A DNA stretch of 64,000 nucleotides from Micromonospora yangpuensis (GTDB lineage Bacteria > Actinomycetota > Actinomycetes > Mycobacteriales > Micromonosporaceae): the NCBI RefSeq assembly GCF_900091615.1, contig NZ_FMIA01000002.1, positions 3,348,001-3,412,000 of the forward strand. Direction: 5' to 3'. The translations under genes and the position numbers were made by a program. Each line of letters starts with the position of its first letter. Position 1 is the first letter of the stretch. A model generated the notes under the pieces. It was not told where the DNA came from. It did no database searches and was given only the letters and a program-made list of their open reading frames with translations. This document shows, one piece after another, positions 35,648 through 44,480 of this stretch.

Positions 35648-37024
35648 ATGAGGCTCATTCCCGGCGCGTATCTGGCGTCGTACCTGCTCTCCCTGCTCGG
35701 CAACTCGATCGCGGGGGTGGCCCTGCCGCTGATCGTGTTGCAGGTCACCGGCAGCATCCTCGGCACCGGCATCGTCGCCGGGGCGACCGCCGTCCCGGCG
35801 GTGCTGGCCGGCCTGCTGATGGGCGTGGTGATCGACCGGATCAACAGGCGTACCTCGTCGGTGGTGACCGATCTGGTGTCGGCGGGGGCGATCGCCGCGC
35901 TGCCGGTGATCGACCTGGTCTCGGGGTTGAGCCTGGGGTGGTTCATCCTGTTCGGGATCATCGGCTCGCTGGGCGACGTACCCGGCATGACGGCCCGGGA
36001 GACCCTGCTGCCCGCCGTCGTGCGGCACAGTGGCGTCACCCCGGAACGGCTGATCGGCCTCCGGGAGGCCCTGGGCGCGGTCGCGCTGCTGCTCGGCCCG
36101 GCCGCCGCCGGGACGCTCATGGTGCTGTTCGACGGCGCCACCGTACTGTGGATCACCGCGGCGACCTCGCTGGCGGCGGCCCTGCTGACCCTGCTGATTC
36201 CCCACCACGTAGGTGCCATCGCCACCATCGAAGGCGCGGCGACGAGCACCGACGGGGCGGCGGCCACGCATGGCGCGGCGGCGACCGACGGAGCAGCGGC
36301 GACCACCAACGGGGCGGCGGCGACCACCGACCGGGCGGCGGCGGATAGGGACGGGGCGGCGGTGGTGTCGGCCGGGACCGGCTGGGGGCAGTTGCGTGAC
36401 GGCTGGCGGGTGCTGTTCCGCAGCCGGTTCCTGACCGTCGCGACGACGCTCAGCTTCGCGTCGGTGATCGTGCTTGCCGGCCTGCAGGGGCTGATCCTGC
36501 CGGTCTACTTCACTCTCGCCGACCGGCCCGGCCTGCTCGGCTTCGTGCTCACCGCCCTCGCCGCCGGCATGCTCGTCGGCGGCGCGCTGTACGCGACCGT
36601 CGGCACCCGGGGCCGGCGACGCGTCTGGTTCCTCGCCGGGCTGCTCGGCAGCACACTCGGCTTCGGGCTCATCGGCGCGCTCTCCTCGGTCTGGGTGGTG
36701 TTCGGCGGCGCGTTCGTCGTCGGGTTGGCCAGCGGACTCTTCGGCAGCCTGATCGGCGTACTGATGATCGAGCGGATTCCCGAGAAGCTGCGGGGACGGA
36801 TCATGGGTACCCAGAACGCTCTGGTGACCGCCGCGCCGGCGATCGGGATCGTCGCCGCGGCCGTGGTCACCGAGTACGCGGGCGTGCGGGTCGCCGCGGT
36901 CGCGCTGACCGGGGTGTGGCTCGTCGCGTTCGTCCGCGGCCTGTTCGCGCGCTCGCTGCGTAATCTCGAACCCGAACCGGCACCGGCCGGCGACGGGGCG
37001 AAGGTGGTGGTGGCAGGTGCGTAG
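35648..37024 (+). CDS. MFS transporter (probable drug efflux) with repetitive cytoplasmic loop
   Basis: 458 residues from ATG 35648. 12 helices in the MFS_3-like pattern: LASYLLSLLGNSIAGVALPLIVLQVTG, LLMGVVIDRINRRTSS, PGMTARETLLPAVV and, in the second half, SLIGVLMIERIPEKLRGRIMGTQNAL. The central loop between the two six-helix halves (about residues 195-240) is a run of Ala-Ala-Ala-Thr-Asp/Asn-Gly repeats coded by near-identical ~21-bp units (about 36238-36360) and is probably a flexible expansion. It overlaps the MerR gene by 8 bases. The promoter begins TTGACC at 35610. Confidence 0.88.
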   Translation: MRLIPGAYLASYLLSLLGNSIAGVALPLIVLQVTGSILGTGIVAGATAVPAVLAGLLMGVVIDRINRRTSSVVTDLVSAGAIAALPVIDLVSGLSLGWFILFGIIGSLGDVPGMTARETLLPAVVRHSGVTPERLIGLREALGAVALLLGPAAAGTLMVLFDGATVLWITAATSLAAALLTLLIPHHVGAIATIEGAATSTDGAAATHGAAATDGAAATTNGAAATTDRAAADRDGAAVVSAGTGWGQLRDGWRVLFRSRFLTVATTLSFASVIVLAGLQGLILPVYFTLADRPGLLGFVLTALAAGMLVGGALYATVGTRGRRRVWFLAGLLGSTLGFGLIGALSSVWVVFGGAFVVGLASGLFGSLIGVLMIERIPEKLRGRIMGTQNALVTAAPAIGIVAAAVVTEYAGVRVAAVALTGVWLVAFVRGLFARSLRNLEPEPAPAGDGAKVVVAGA

Positions 37025-37784
37025 CGGGGAGCTGGCGCGACTCGCCGGGGTCACCGTCCGGGCGTTGCGCCACTACCACCAGGTAGGCGTCCTCGCCGAG
37101 CCCGAGCGGGGCAGTAACGGCTACCGCAGCTACGACGTGCACGACCTGATCCGGGTCGTCCGGATCAAGCGCCTGGCTTCGGTCGGGATACCACTGGAAC
37201 GGATGCCGGCCCTGCTCGACGACGCGGCGGTGGACGGGGGAGAGCTGCTGGAGGTTCTGGCCGCCGAGCTGACCGGGCAGATCGACCGGCTGACCGCACA
37301 ACGCGATCTCGTCCTGCGGCTGCGTGCCCAGAACGCGGCCCCGGACCTGCCCCCGGAGTTGGCCCCGTTCCTCGCGGTCTTCGCCACCGCCGGGCTGTCG
37401 CCGCACCTCGCCAGGCTCGACCGGGACCAGTCGGTGCTGCTGGCGCACCTGGTCGGCGTCGACGGGATGCCGCACCTCGAACGCTTCTACCAGCGGATCA
37501 GCACCTCCACGGCCGCGCCGGCGGTGGTCGACCTCGCCAGACGGTTCGACCGGCTCGGGCCGGACAGCACCGAGCCGGAGGTGACCGCGTTCGTCGACAG
37601 CTTCGTGGCAACCGTCCGGCCGCTGCTCGACGAACTCGCCGACGGATCGGTGCTGCACGACCTGAACGGGGCGGCGGGCCTGGTCGACGAGTACACGACG
37701 GACGTCCTGAACGAGCAACAGCGGCACGCCCTCACGAGTATCGCGGCAGTCCTCGACACGCCGGTGTCGGAGGACCGGACGTAG
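37017..37784 (+). CDS. MerR-family transcriptional regulator
   Basis: 255 residues from GTG 37017. The N-terminal winged helix is typical (SGELARLAGVTVRALRHYHQVGVLAEPERGSNGYRSYDVHDLIRVVRIKRLASVGIPLERM), followed by a dimerisation helix (LAAELTGQIDRLTAQRDLVLRLRA). A helical C-terminal domain of about 140 residues of the TipAS/antibiotic-binding kind has no obvious Cys metal site. It is translationally coupled to the MFS exporter and probably activates that operon when a drug-like ligand binds. It could also act on the MerR-like promoter at 6006. Confidence 0.88.
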   Translation: MRSGELARLAGVTVRALRHYHQVGVLAEPERGSNGYRSYDVHDLIRVVRIKRLASVGIPLERMPALLDDAAVDGGELLEVLAAELTGQIDRLTAQRDLVLRLRAQNAAPDLPPELAPFLAVFATAGLSPHLARLDRDQSVLLAHLVGVDGMPHLERFYQRISTSTAAPAVVDLARRFDRLGPDSTEPEVTAFVDSFVATVRPLLDELADGSVLHDLNGAAGLVDEYTTDVLNEQQRHALTSIAAVLDTPVSEDRT

Positions 37785-37897
37785 CCCTGCGCTCGCGACT
37801 GTCGTCCCAACCTCGGATCGACAGACCCTGGCTGCCGTCTCCCGGTGCGGTCAGGGTGATGGGGCACCCCCGTTCGACGTCTATCCGGGGAGAACCG

Positions 37898-38506
37898 ATG
37901 AATCCACACGACGACGATGGCCAGGGCCGATCGGGCGTGGCCCGCCGGAGCGTCCTGGGTGGCGGTGCCGCCGCGTTGGCGATACCGCTGCTGCCAGGTG
38001 GGGCGCAGGCCGCGCCGGCGGCCCCGAAGGGCAGCGTCGAACTCGTGACCGTCCAGGCCGAGGTCAACGGCACGGCGGTCGCGGCACAGGTGGACCCGCG
38101 TGCCACGCTGCTCGACACACTGCGCGAGGAGTGGGGGCTCACCGGCACGAAGAAGGGCTGTGACCGTGGTCAGTGCGGGGCGTGCACCGTGCACGTCGAC
38201 GGTCGGCGGGTGCTGTCCTGCCTGACGCTGGCGGCCACGGTCGACGAGCGGGCGGTCACCACGATCGAGGGCCTGGCCCACGGTGATCGACTGCACCCGA
38301 TGCAGCAGGCGTTCATCGAGCGCGACGCACTCCAGTGCGGCTTCTGCACGTCGGGACAGATCATGTCGGCGGTCGGCATGGTCCAGGAGGGCCGTGCCCG
38401 CTCCGACGACGAGATCCGCGAGCGGATGTCGGGCAACATCTGTCGGTGCAGTTGTTATCCGGGCATCGTGGACGCGATCCGCGACGCGCAGCAGGTGATG
38501 CGCTGA
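37898..38506 (+). CDS. paoA: Tat-exported [2Fe-2S] subunit of a molybdenum aldehyde oxidoreductase
   Basis: 202 residues from ATG 37898. A twin-arginine signal (ARRSVLGGG then a hydrophobic stretch and GAQA) marks folded export by Tat, as in E. coli PaoA/YagT. The plant-type ferredoxin cluster is at CDRGQCGACTVHVDGRRVLSC and the C-terminal cluster at CGFCTSGQ and CRCSCYPG. It passes electrons from the Mo centre of PaoC to FAD in PaoB. The stop overlaps the paoB start (TGATG). In this Gram-positive cell the complex would work outside the membrane. Confidence 0.92.
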   Translation: MNPHDDDGQGRSGVARRSVLGGGAAALAIPLLPGGAQAAPAAPKGSVELVTVQAEVNGTAVAAQVDPRATLLDTLREEWGLTGTKKGCDRGQCGACTVHVDGRRVLSCLTLAATVDERAVTTIEGLAHGDRLHPMQQAFIERDALQCGFCTSGQIMSAVGMVQEGRARSDDEIRERMSGNICRCSCYPGIVDAIRDAQQVMR

Positions 38507-39483
38507 TGCGGGCGTACACCTTCAGCCGGCCGCGCTCCGTCCGCGAGGCCGTCGCGCACGCCGGTGCGGACACGGCCTTCCTGGCTGGCGGCACGACCCT
38601 CGTGGACCTGATGAAGCTCGACGTGGTGGCGCCGGCCCGGGTCGTGGACATCAACCGGCTTCCGCTGCGGGGCATCAGGCTCGACCGGGACGGGCTGCAC
38701 ATCGGCGCGCTCGACCGGATGAGCGATGTCGCCGCCGACCGCGACGTGCGGCGGGACTATCCGGTGATCGCCCAGGCGTTGGAGCTGAGCGCGTCCGCCC
38801 AGCTTCGCAACATGGCGAGCATCGGCGGGAACCTGTTGCAGCGCACCCGGTGCGGCTACTTCCGTGACGTCACCACCGGTTGCAACAAACGGGAGCCCGG
38901 CAGTGGTTGCTCGGCGCTGACCGGCATCAACCGTACGCATGCCATCCTCGGCACCAGCGACGCCTGTGTGGCGACCCATCCCAGTGACCTGGCCGTCGCG
39001 TTGGTAGCCCTCGGCACCGACGTGCACCTGGCCACCCGCCAGGGTGCCCGTACGGTGCCACTCGACACGTTCTACGCCCTGCCCGGCAGCACACCCCACG
39101 TCGAGAACGTGCTGCGTCCGGGCGAGCTGATCACCGGCATCACGGTCCCCCGCTCGAGGTGGGCGGCGAACTCCCTCTACCTCAAGATCCGCGACCGGCA
39201 GTCGTACGAGTTCGCCCTCACCTCGGCGGCTGTCGCCGTCGAGTGGCGGGGCCGCACCATCAAGCAGGCCCGCATCGCCGCCGGTGGGGTCGGCACCCGA
39301 CCCTGGCGGCTGCCGGCGGTCGAAGACGCCCTGGCCGGCCGACCGGCCACCGCCGACGTCTTCGAGGCGGCGGTCCGCACCGCCGCGGACGGCGCCCGGC
39401 CGCTGTCGTACAACGGGTTCAAGCCCGCGCTGCTGCGACGGACGCTGGTCCGGGCCCTCACCGTGCTGACGGAGCGCCGATGA
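38506..39483 (+). CDS. paoB: FAD/[4Fe-4S] subunit of the molybdenum aldehyde oxidoreductase
   Basis: 325 residues. FAD-binding signatures of the xanthine dehydrogenase medium subunit are FLAGGTTLVDLMKL and ASAQLRNMASIGGNLLQRTRCGYFRD. A Cys-rich insert (RCGYFRDVTTGCNKREPGSGCSAL) resembles the extra [4Fe-4S] loop known from PaoB and 4-hydroxybenzoyl-CoA reductase. The C-terminal CO_deh_flav_C domain ends the protein. It has no signal peptide and should be carried out with PaoA. Confidence 0.92.
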   Translation: MRAYTFSRPRSVREAVAHAGADTAFLAGGTTLVDLMKLDVVAPARVVDINRLPLRGIRLDRDGLHIGALDRMSDVAADRDVRRDYPVIAQALELSASAQLRNMASIGGNLLQRTRCGYFRDVTTGCNKREPGSGCSALTGINRTHAILGTSDACVATHPSDLAVALVALGTDVHLATRQGARTVPLDTFYALPGSTPHVENVLRPGELITGITVPRSRWAANSLYLKIRDRQSYEFALTSAAVAVEWRGRTIKQARIAAGGVGTRPWRLPAVEDALAGRPATADVFEAAVRTAADGARPLSYNGFKPALLRRTLVRALTVLTERR

Positions 39484-39519
39484 ACCACACACCCGGCCCG
39501 GCTCGCTGCGGCGGCGCTC

Positions 39520-40719
39520 ATGCTTGAACTCGCCACCGAACTCCTCGACCGGGTCCGCGGTGGGACCCCGTTCGTGACCGCCACCGTCACCCGCGTGGAC
39601 GGCAGCGCGCCCCGCCAGCCCGGCGCGTCGCTCGTCGTCGACGCGGACGGTGCGGTGCTGGGCAACGTCTCCGGCGGCTGCGTCGACTCCGCCGTCTACC
39701 AGGCGTGCCAGGAGATGCTGCGGGGGGAGCGCAGCCCGAAGACCCTGCGGTTCGGCTACACCGACGACGACGCCATCGCCGTCGGCCTCACCTGCGGCGG
39801 AACGATCGAGCTGTTCCTGCGCCACCACGATCCGGGTGCCGAACCCGGCCTGGAAGCGGCGTACGCCGACGCGACGCGGGACGAGCCCGTCGCCGTCGCC
39901 ACCGTCGTCCGCGGCCCGGAGGCCCACCTCGGAAAACTGATCGTGGTACGCCCCGGGGGACACCGGGCGGGAACCCTCGGCGACGAACGGCTCGACGAGG
40001 TGGCTGCCGCACACGCGACCGGCGTGCTGCACGCCGGGACCAGCGGCACCGTGGACATCGGGGTGGCCGACGGCTACTGCCGGGAACCGATGACCCTGCT
40101 GGTCGAGTGCAACACCCCGGCGCCTCGGATGCTCATCTTCGGGGCCATCGACCATGCCGCGGCACTGGCCCGCCTGGGTGCCTTCCTCGGCTACCGGGTG
40201 ACCGTCTGCGACGCCCGGGCCACGTTCACCACGCCGGCCCGATTCCCGTACGCCGACGAGGTCGTCGTCGACTGGCCACACCGCTACCTTGCCACCCAGC
40301 GCCTCGACGGCAGCACCGTGATCTGTGTCCTCACCCACGACCCGAAGGTCGACGTACCGCTGCTCACCGCAGCCCTGCGACTACCGGTCGACTACGTGGG
40401 GGCGATGGGGTCACGGCGTACCCACGAACAACGCCTGGTACGGCTGCGCGAGGCCGGCCTGACCGACCGGGAACTCCGCCGGCTGCACTCGCCGATCGGG
40501 CTGGACATCGGCGCCCGTACCCCCCAGGAGACGGCGCTGTCGATCGCGGCGGAAATCGTCGCGCACCGGCACGGCGGCACCGGGGTGCCGCTGCGTACCG
40601 GGGTCCCCATCCACCGTCGCGCCACCCCGTCGTCGGCTCCCTTCCCGCCGACCTGGACCGCCGAACACCTCGACCACAGCGCCGGCATCACCCGACCACG
40701 GTCCTCTTCCCAGAGCTAG
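39520..40719 (+). CDS. XdhC/CoxI-family molybdenum cofactor chaperone
   Basis: 399 residues from ATG 39520, between paoB and paoC. The N-terminal XdhC domain has VDGSAPRQPGASLVVDADG and GNVSGGCVDSAVYQACQE. The Rossmann-like C-terminal domain has MLIFGAIDHAAALARLGAFLGYRVTVCDAR and a YVGAMGSRRTHEQRL block. Such proteins (PaoD, XdhC) bind MCD or sulfurated Mo cofactor and insert it into the large subunit. It is longer than E. coli PaoD (about 320). Its position inside the operon supports dedicated maturation of PaoC. Confidence 0.88.
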   Translation: MLELATELLDRVRGGTPFVTATVTRVDGSAPRQPGASLVVDADGAVLGNVSGGCVDSAVYQACQEMLRGERSPKTLRFGYTDDDAIAVGLTCGGTIELFLRHHDPGAEPGLEAAYADATRDEPVAVATVVRGPEAHLGKLIVVRPGGHRAGTLGDERLDEVAAAHATGVLHAGTSGTVDIGVADGYCREPMTLLVECNTPAPRMLIFGAIDHAAALARLGAFLGYRVTVCDARATFTTPARFPYADEVVVDWPHRYLATQRLDGSTVICVLTHDPKVDVPLLTAALRLPVDYVGAMGSRRTHEQRLVRLREAGLTDRELRRLHSPIGLDIGARTPQETALSIAAEIVAHRHGGTGVPLRTGVPIHRRATPSSAPFPPTWTAEHLDHSAGITRPRSSSQS

Positions 40720-40727
40720 GAGCCACG

Positions 40728-42941
40728 ATGACCGTCTCCCCACTCGGCCGCGACATCGACCGCGTCGACGGCCGGGCGAAAGTCACCGGCGCCGCCCGAT
40801 ACTCGGCCGACTACCCGGCGGCCAACCTGGCCCATGCCCACCTGGTCACCAGCACCGTCGCCCGAGGCTCCATCACCACGATGGACACCGTCGCGGCGCA
40901 GAACGCCCCAGGCGTCATCGGGGTGTACAGCCCGTTCCACAAACTCGCGCTCCAGCCGGTGCCCGGCGTCGGGGAGAACTACGCACCCCTGCAGGACACC
41001 CAGATCCGCTTCCGGGGACAGATCATCGCCATGGTCGTCGCCGAGACCGCCATGCAGGCACGGGACGCCGCAACGCTGATCACCACGACCTACCACGAGC
41101 AACGGCCGCGTACCTCGCTCACCGACGAGCCCCGCGTGCCTGCCGACGGGGGGCCGACCTGGCCCGCCCCCAGGGCCATCGTCCTCGCCCCCGGCGTCGA
41201 CTCGATCGAGACCGCCCTGGCCGCCAGCGACATCGTCGTGGAGGCATCCTTCCACCAGCCGATGCAGCACGCCGTCGCGATGGAACCCCACGCCGTCCTC
41301 GCCGAGTGGAACAACGACCGAACCCAGCTCACGCTGTACAGCGGCGCACAGCTACCCCACCTCTCCGCCACGGCGGCAGCCGCACGGCTCGGCCTGCCGC
41401 CAACGGCGGTACGGCTGATCAGCACGTACGTCGGCGGTGGTTTCGGCAGCCGGGTGATGCCGTGGTACGACGCCGCCCTGGCCGCAGCCGCGGCCCGCGA
41501 GCTGAACCGCCCGGTCAGGCTGGTCCTCTCCCGGGAACAGGTGTTCACCGTGGTCGGCCACCGCAGTGCGATCAACCAGACCGTCACGCTGGGCGCCTCC
41601 CGGGACGGGGTCCTCAACGCGGTCAGTCATGTCACCGACGCCTCGATGCCGCCCGTCGGCTACCGGCACATGCAGCCGGCCGTGGACACCTCGGCCGTGC
41701 TGTACCGGACCCCCAACCTGTCCATCGACCAGCGGCACGTCATGCTCGACGTGCCACCGACCTGCGCCATGCGGGGCCCCACCGAGGCCCCCGGGTCCTT
41801 CGCGTTGGAGACCGCGATGGACGAACTCGCCGTCGCCACCGGTATCGACCCGGTCGAGCTACGGCTGCGCAACTACGCCACCGCCGTACCCGGGTCGGGC
41901 CTGCCGTGGTCGAGCAAGCACCTCGACGAGTGCTACCGCGTGGGCGCCCGACGCTTCGGCTGGTCGGCCCGACGCGCCAGGCCCCGCAGCCGGACCGACG
42001 GACACTGGCTGGTCGGGATGGGAATGGCCACCGCCATCTACCCCGGAGCCCGCAGGCCGGAGGCCATCCAGGCCCGGGTCCGGCTGCTCGACGACGACAC
42101 CGCCGTGGTCTCCTCCGCGACCGCCGACACGGGCACCGGCGCGTTGACCATGCTGGCCATCACCGGCGCCCACGAACTGGGCATCCCGCTGCGGCGGGTG
42201 ACACCCGAACTCGGTGACACCGCACTGCCGCCGGGCGCACCGTCCGTGGCGTCGGCCGGCACCTCCACCAGCGTGCCGGCGGTCGAGGCCGCCGCCAACG
42301 CCGCGATCGCCGAACTCGTCAACGTCGCCGTCACGAGCCCCCAGTCACCCTGGCACGGTACGAACAGCGAGGACCTGAGCTACCAGAAGGGCACGTTGCG
42401 CGGGGGAGGCCTCTCGATGTCCTTCGGCCGCCTGCTCACCACGGTGGGCCGCCGCAACGTCGAGGCCACCGCGACGGTTCAACCCGGCCCGGAGGCCACC
42501 CGGTACCGGTTCCACAGCTTCGGCGCACACTTCTGCGAGGTCAGGGTCAACCGGTACACCGGAGAGCCCCGCGTGACCCGCTTCACCACGGTCGTGGACA
42601 TCGGCCGGGTGGTCAACGCCCAGGCCACCCGGAGCCAGATCGTCGGCGGCATCATCTTCGGCATCGGCCACGCCCTGCTGGAGGACGACCCGCTCGAGGA
42701 GGCCACCGGCCGGCTGGCCGCCGGCAACATGGCCGACTACCTGGTGCCGGTCAACGCCGATGTTCCCGACCTCGACGTCCACTGCCTCGACCGGCCCGAC
42801 CCCGTCATCAACAACCTCGGCGCGCGGGGTGTCGGCGAACTCGGCACCGTCGGCTCGGCGGCCGCTGTCGGCAACGCCATCTTCAACGCCACCGGTAAGC
42901 GGATCCGCAGCCTCCCCATCACCCTCGACAAGCTGCTGTGA
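40728..42941 (+). CDS. paoC: molybdenum-binding large subunit of aldehyde oxidoreductase (xanthine oxidase family)
   Basis: 737 residues from ATG 40728 (AGGAGCC upstream, 8 bases after the XdhC stop). Molybdopterin-binding blocks include RVDGRAKVTGAARYSADY, YVGGGFGSRV, APGSFALETAMDELA, the Gln/Gly-rich ATADTGTGALTM, and the terminal NNLGARGVGELGTVGSAAAVGNAI with the catalytic base Glu at residue 704. The length matches PaoC (about 730). It oxidises aldehydes (aromatic ones in PaoABC) to acids with water as the oxygen source. The substrate here is not known. Confidence 0.92.
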   Translation: MTVSPLGRDIDRVDGRAKVTGAARYSADYPAANLAHAHLVTSTVARGSITTMDTVAAQNAPGVIGVYSPFHKLALQPVPGVGENYAPLQDTQIRFRGQIIAMVVAETAMQARDAATLITTTYHEQRPRTSLTDEPRVPADGGPTWPAPRAIVLAPGVDSIETALAASDIVVEASFHQPMQHAVAMEPHAVLAEWNNDRTQLTLYSGAQLPHLSATAAAARLGLPPTAVRLISTYVGGGFGSRVMPWYDAALAAAAARELNRPVRLVLSREQVFTVVGHRSAINQTVTLGASRDGVLNAVSHVTDASMPPVGYRHMQPAVDTSAVLYRTPNLSIDQRHVMLDVPPTCAMRGPTEAPGSFALETAMDELAVATGIDPVELRLRNYATAVPGSGLPWSSKHLDECYRVGARRFGWSARRARPRSRTDGHWLVGMGMATAIYPGARRPEAIQARVRLLDDDTAVVSSATADTGTGALTMLAITGAHELGIPLRRVTPELGDTALPPGAPSVASAGTSTSVPAVEAAANAAIAELVNVAVTSPQSPWHGTNSEDLSYQKGTLRGGGLSMSFGRLLTTVGRRNVEATATVQPGPEATRYRFHSFGAHFCEVRVNRYTGEPRVTRFTTVVDIGRVVNAQATRSQIVGGIIFGIGHALLEDDPLEEATGRLAAGNMADYLVPVNADVPDLDVHCLDRPDPVINNLGARGVGELGTVGSAAAVGNAIFNATGKRIRSLPITLDKLL

Positions 42942-42964
42942 ACGCAACCAGCCCCGGCCAGTGG

Positions 42965-43531
42965 TCACCGTTCGTCGATGTCGTACCCGGCGGCCACGTC
43001 ACCGCACTCGACCAGGTCGACCTGGGCAGCGTGCCGGCGTAGGTACGCCCGGGCGCCCCGGTCGCCACGCACGGTCGAGACGATCTCGGCCCAGTGGTCA
43101 CGACCGAGTACCACCGGATGGCCCGCCTCGCCGTCGTAGCAGGCTCGGACCAGGCAGCCCGGGTCTGCCCGGGCCAGCAGCCGCATCACCGCCGTAGCGG
43201 AGACCCCGGGCATGTCGACCAGGTGTACGCACACGGCCGAGACGCCCGGCAGGCGGGCGGCCGTGGTGAGCCCGAGCCGCAACGACGAGGCCATGCCCTC
43301 GGCCCAGCCCGGATTATCGAGGACCTGGACACCCGCCAGGTCGACGGTTGCCCGGGCCTGGCGGGCTCCGGCACCGAGGACCGCGAGAACCGGGTCGCAG
43401 CCGCCCTCGCGCAGCACCCGCAGCGCCTGCCCGAGAAACACAGGTGCCTTCGGGCCGCCGTAGCGGCGCCCTGCCCCGGCGGCGAGAACCAGGCCGGCGG
43501 CCTGACCCCCCGCGAGATCGCGGAGGTTCAT
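42965..43531 (-). CDS. MobA/MocA-like NTP transferase (probable molybdopterin cytidylyltransferase)
   Basis: 188 residues from ATG 43531. The nucleotide-binding N-terminus AGLVLAAGAGRRYGGPKA and the later VHLVDMPGVSATAVMRLL and CYDGEAGHPVVLGRDHW are MocA/MobA signatures. Xanthine-oxidase-family enzymes such as PaoABC need the cytosine dinucleotide cofactor, so a MocA role fits the convergent pao operon 23 bases away. The segment after PKA is about ten residues shorter than usual. Its ATG overlaps the stop of the upstream regulator (ATGA). Confidence 0.8.
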   Translation of the reverse strand: MNLRDLAGGQAAGLVLAAGAGRRYGGPKAPVFLGQALRVLREGGCDPVLAVLGAGARQARATVDLAGVQVLDNPGWAEGMASSLRLGLTTAARLPGVSAVCVHLVDMPGVSATAVMRLLARADPGCLVRACYDGEAGHPVVLGRDHWAEIVSTVRGDRGARAYLRRHAAQVDLVECGDVAAGYDIDER

Positions 43532-44445
43532 CGGGGCTGACGATCGGTCGACGCCCGGGTCGGGCCACAGTCCGGCTGCGGGAACCACTCTCCCACCGAG
43601 ACACCGCCGGGTATGTCCCGCGCACCGACCTCCGACAGCAACCTGAGCCGGCGGTGGCTCTCGCTGCCCGGGGTGGCGGTGTAGACCAGCAGCCGGTGCG
43701 ACTGTGCCGGGTCGTCGAGCACCTGGCAGCTGAGTTCCAGTACGCCGACCTCCGGATGCACGAAGCGTTTGACGTCGGCGAAGGTCGCGCCGACCTCATG
43801 CCGGTGCCACAGGTCGGCGAACTCGGGGCTCTCCCGGAGCAGAAGTTCGACAAGGCGCGCTGCCTTCGACCCAGGTCCGCGCAGCGTGGCCACCCTGCGC
43901 GCCCCTGAGGCGAAGACCCGTGACATGCGCTCGTGGTCCTCCGGGAGGTACGTGGCGCGGGTATTCGGGTCGGTGAACCACCGGAAGGGCATGCTTCGGG
44001 CAGGGCCGGAGTACCGGGTGTTGTCGCCCACGAGTGCGACGCTCGGCGGGGTCTGCCGCAGCGTCTCGCTGAGCTCCGTGACGATCTCGGCGGGACTGTC
44101 GGCGAGCCGGTCGAAGATGCGCAGCAGTCCCGGACTGATGTGCTCGCTGGTCGCGCCGCGCGGCGGAGGCTGGTGTCCGGCGAGCCGGAACAGGTGGTCG
44201 CGTTCGTCGAGCGTGAGGTGCAGTCCCTGGGCGATGGCGGCGATCAGACGGTCGGACGGGAGGGGCCCGCGCCCCTGCTCCAGCCGGCTGTAGTAGTCGG
44301 CGGAGATGTGACACAACGCGGCCACCTCCTCCCGGCGGAGCCCGGCGGTCCTGCGCCGCCGTCCGCGAGGAACACCGACGTCCTCAGGCTGCAGCGACTC
44401 ACGCCGCCGGCGTAGGAACTCGGCAAGTCCGGCTCGGTCGATCAT
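43528..44445 (-). CDS. helix-turn-helix regulator with MmyB-like ligand domain
   Basis: 305 residues from ATG 44445. XRE-type helix-turn-helix (LAEFLRRRRE, RRTAGLRREEVAALCHISADYYSRLEQGRG) and then the MmyB PAS-like domain (ALVGDNTRYSGPARSMPFRWFTDPNTRATYLPEDHE, RHEVGATFADVKRFVHPEVGVLELS). Many relatives sit next to oxidoreductases, sense small lipophilic ligands and repress their neighbours. It is translationally coupled to the MobA-like gene and is probably the regulator of the molybdenum enzyme locus. Confidence 0.88.
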   Translation of the reverse strand: MIDRAGLAEFLRRRRESLQPEDVGVPRGRRRRTAGLRREEVAALCHISADYYSRLEQGRGPLPSDRLIAAIAQGLHLTLDERDHLFRLAGHQPPPRGATSEHISPGLLRIFDRLADSPAEIVTELSETLRQTPPSVALVGDNTRYSGPARSMPFRWFTDPNTRATYLPEDHERMSRVFASGARRVATLRGPGSKAARLVELLLRESPEFADLWHRHEVGATFADVKRFVHPEVGVLELSCQVLDDPAQSHRLLVYTATPGSESHRRLRLLSEVGARDIPGGVSVGEWFPQPDCGPTRASTDRQPR

Positions 44446-44480
44446 GTCGGCCTCCTCCACCGTGGCGATTTCGTACCTTT

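Noticed and set aside
39705..40727. Long N-terminal extension of paoC into the XdhC gene
   Set aside because: The XdhC frame carries the conserved protein. ATG 40728 with AGGAGCC upstream matches the usual PaoC start and length.
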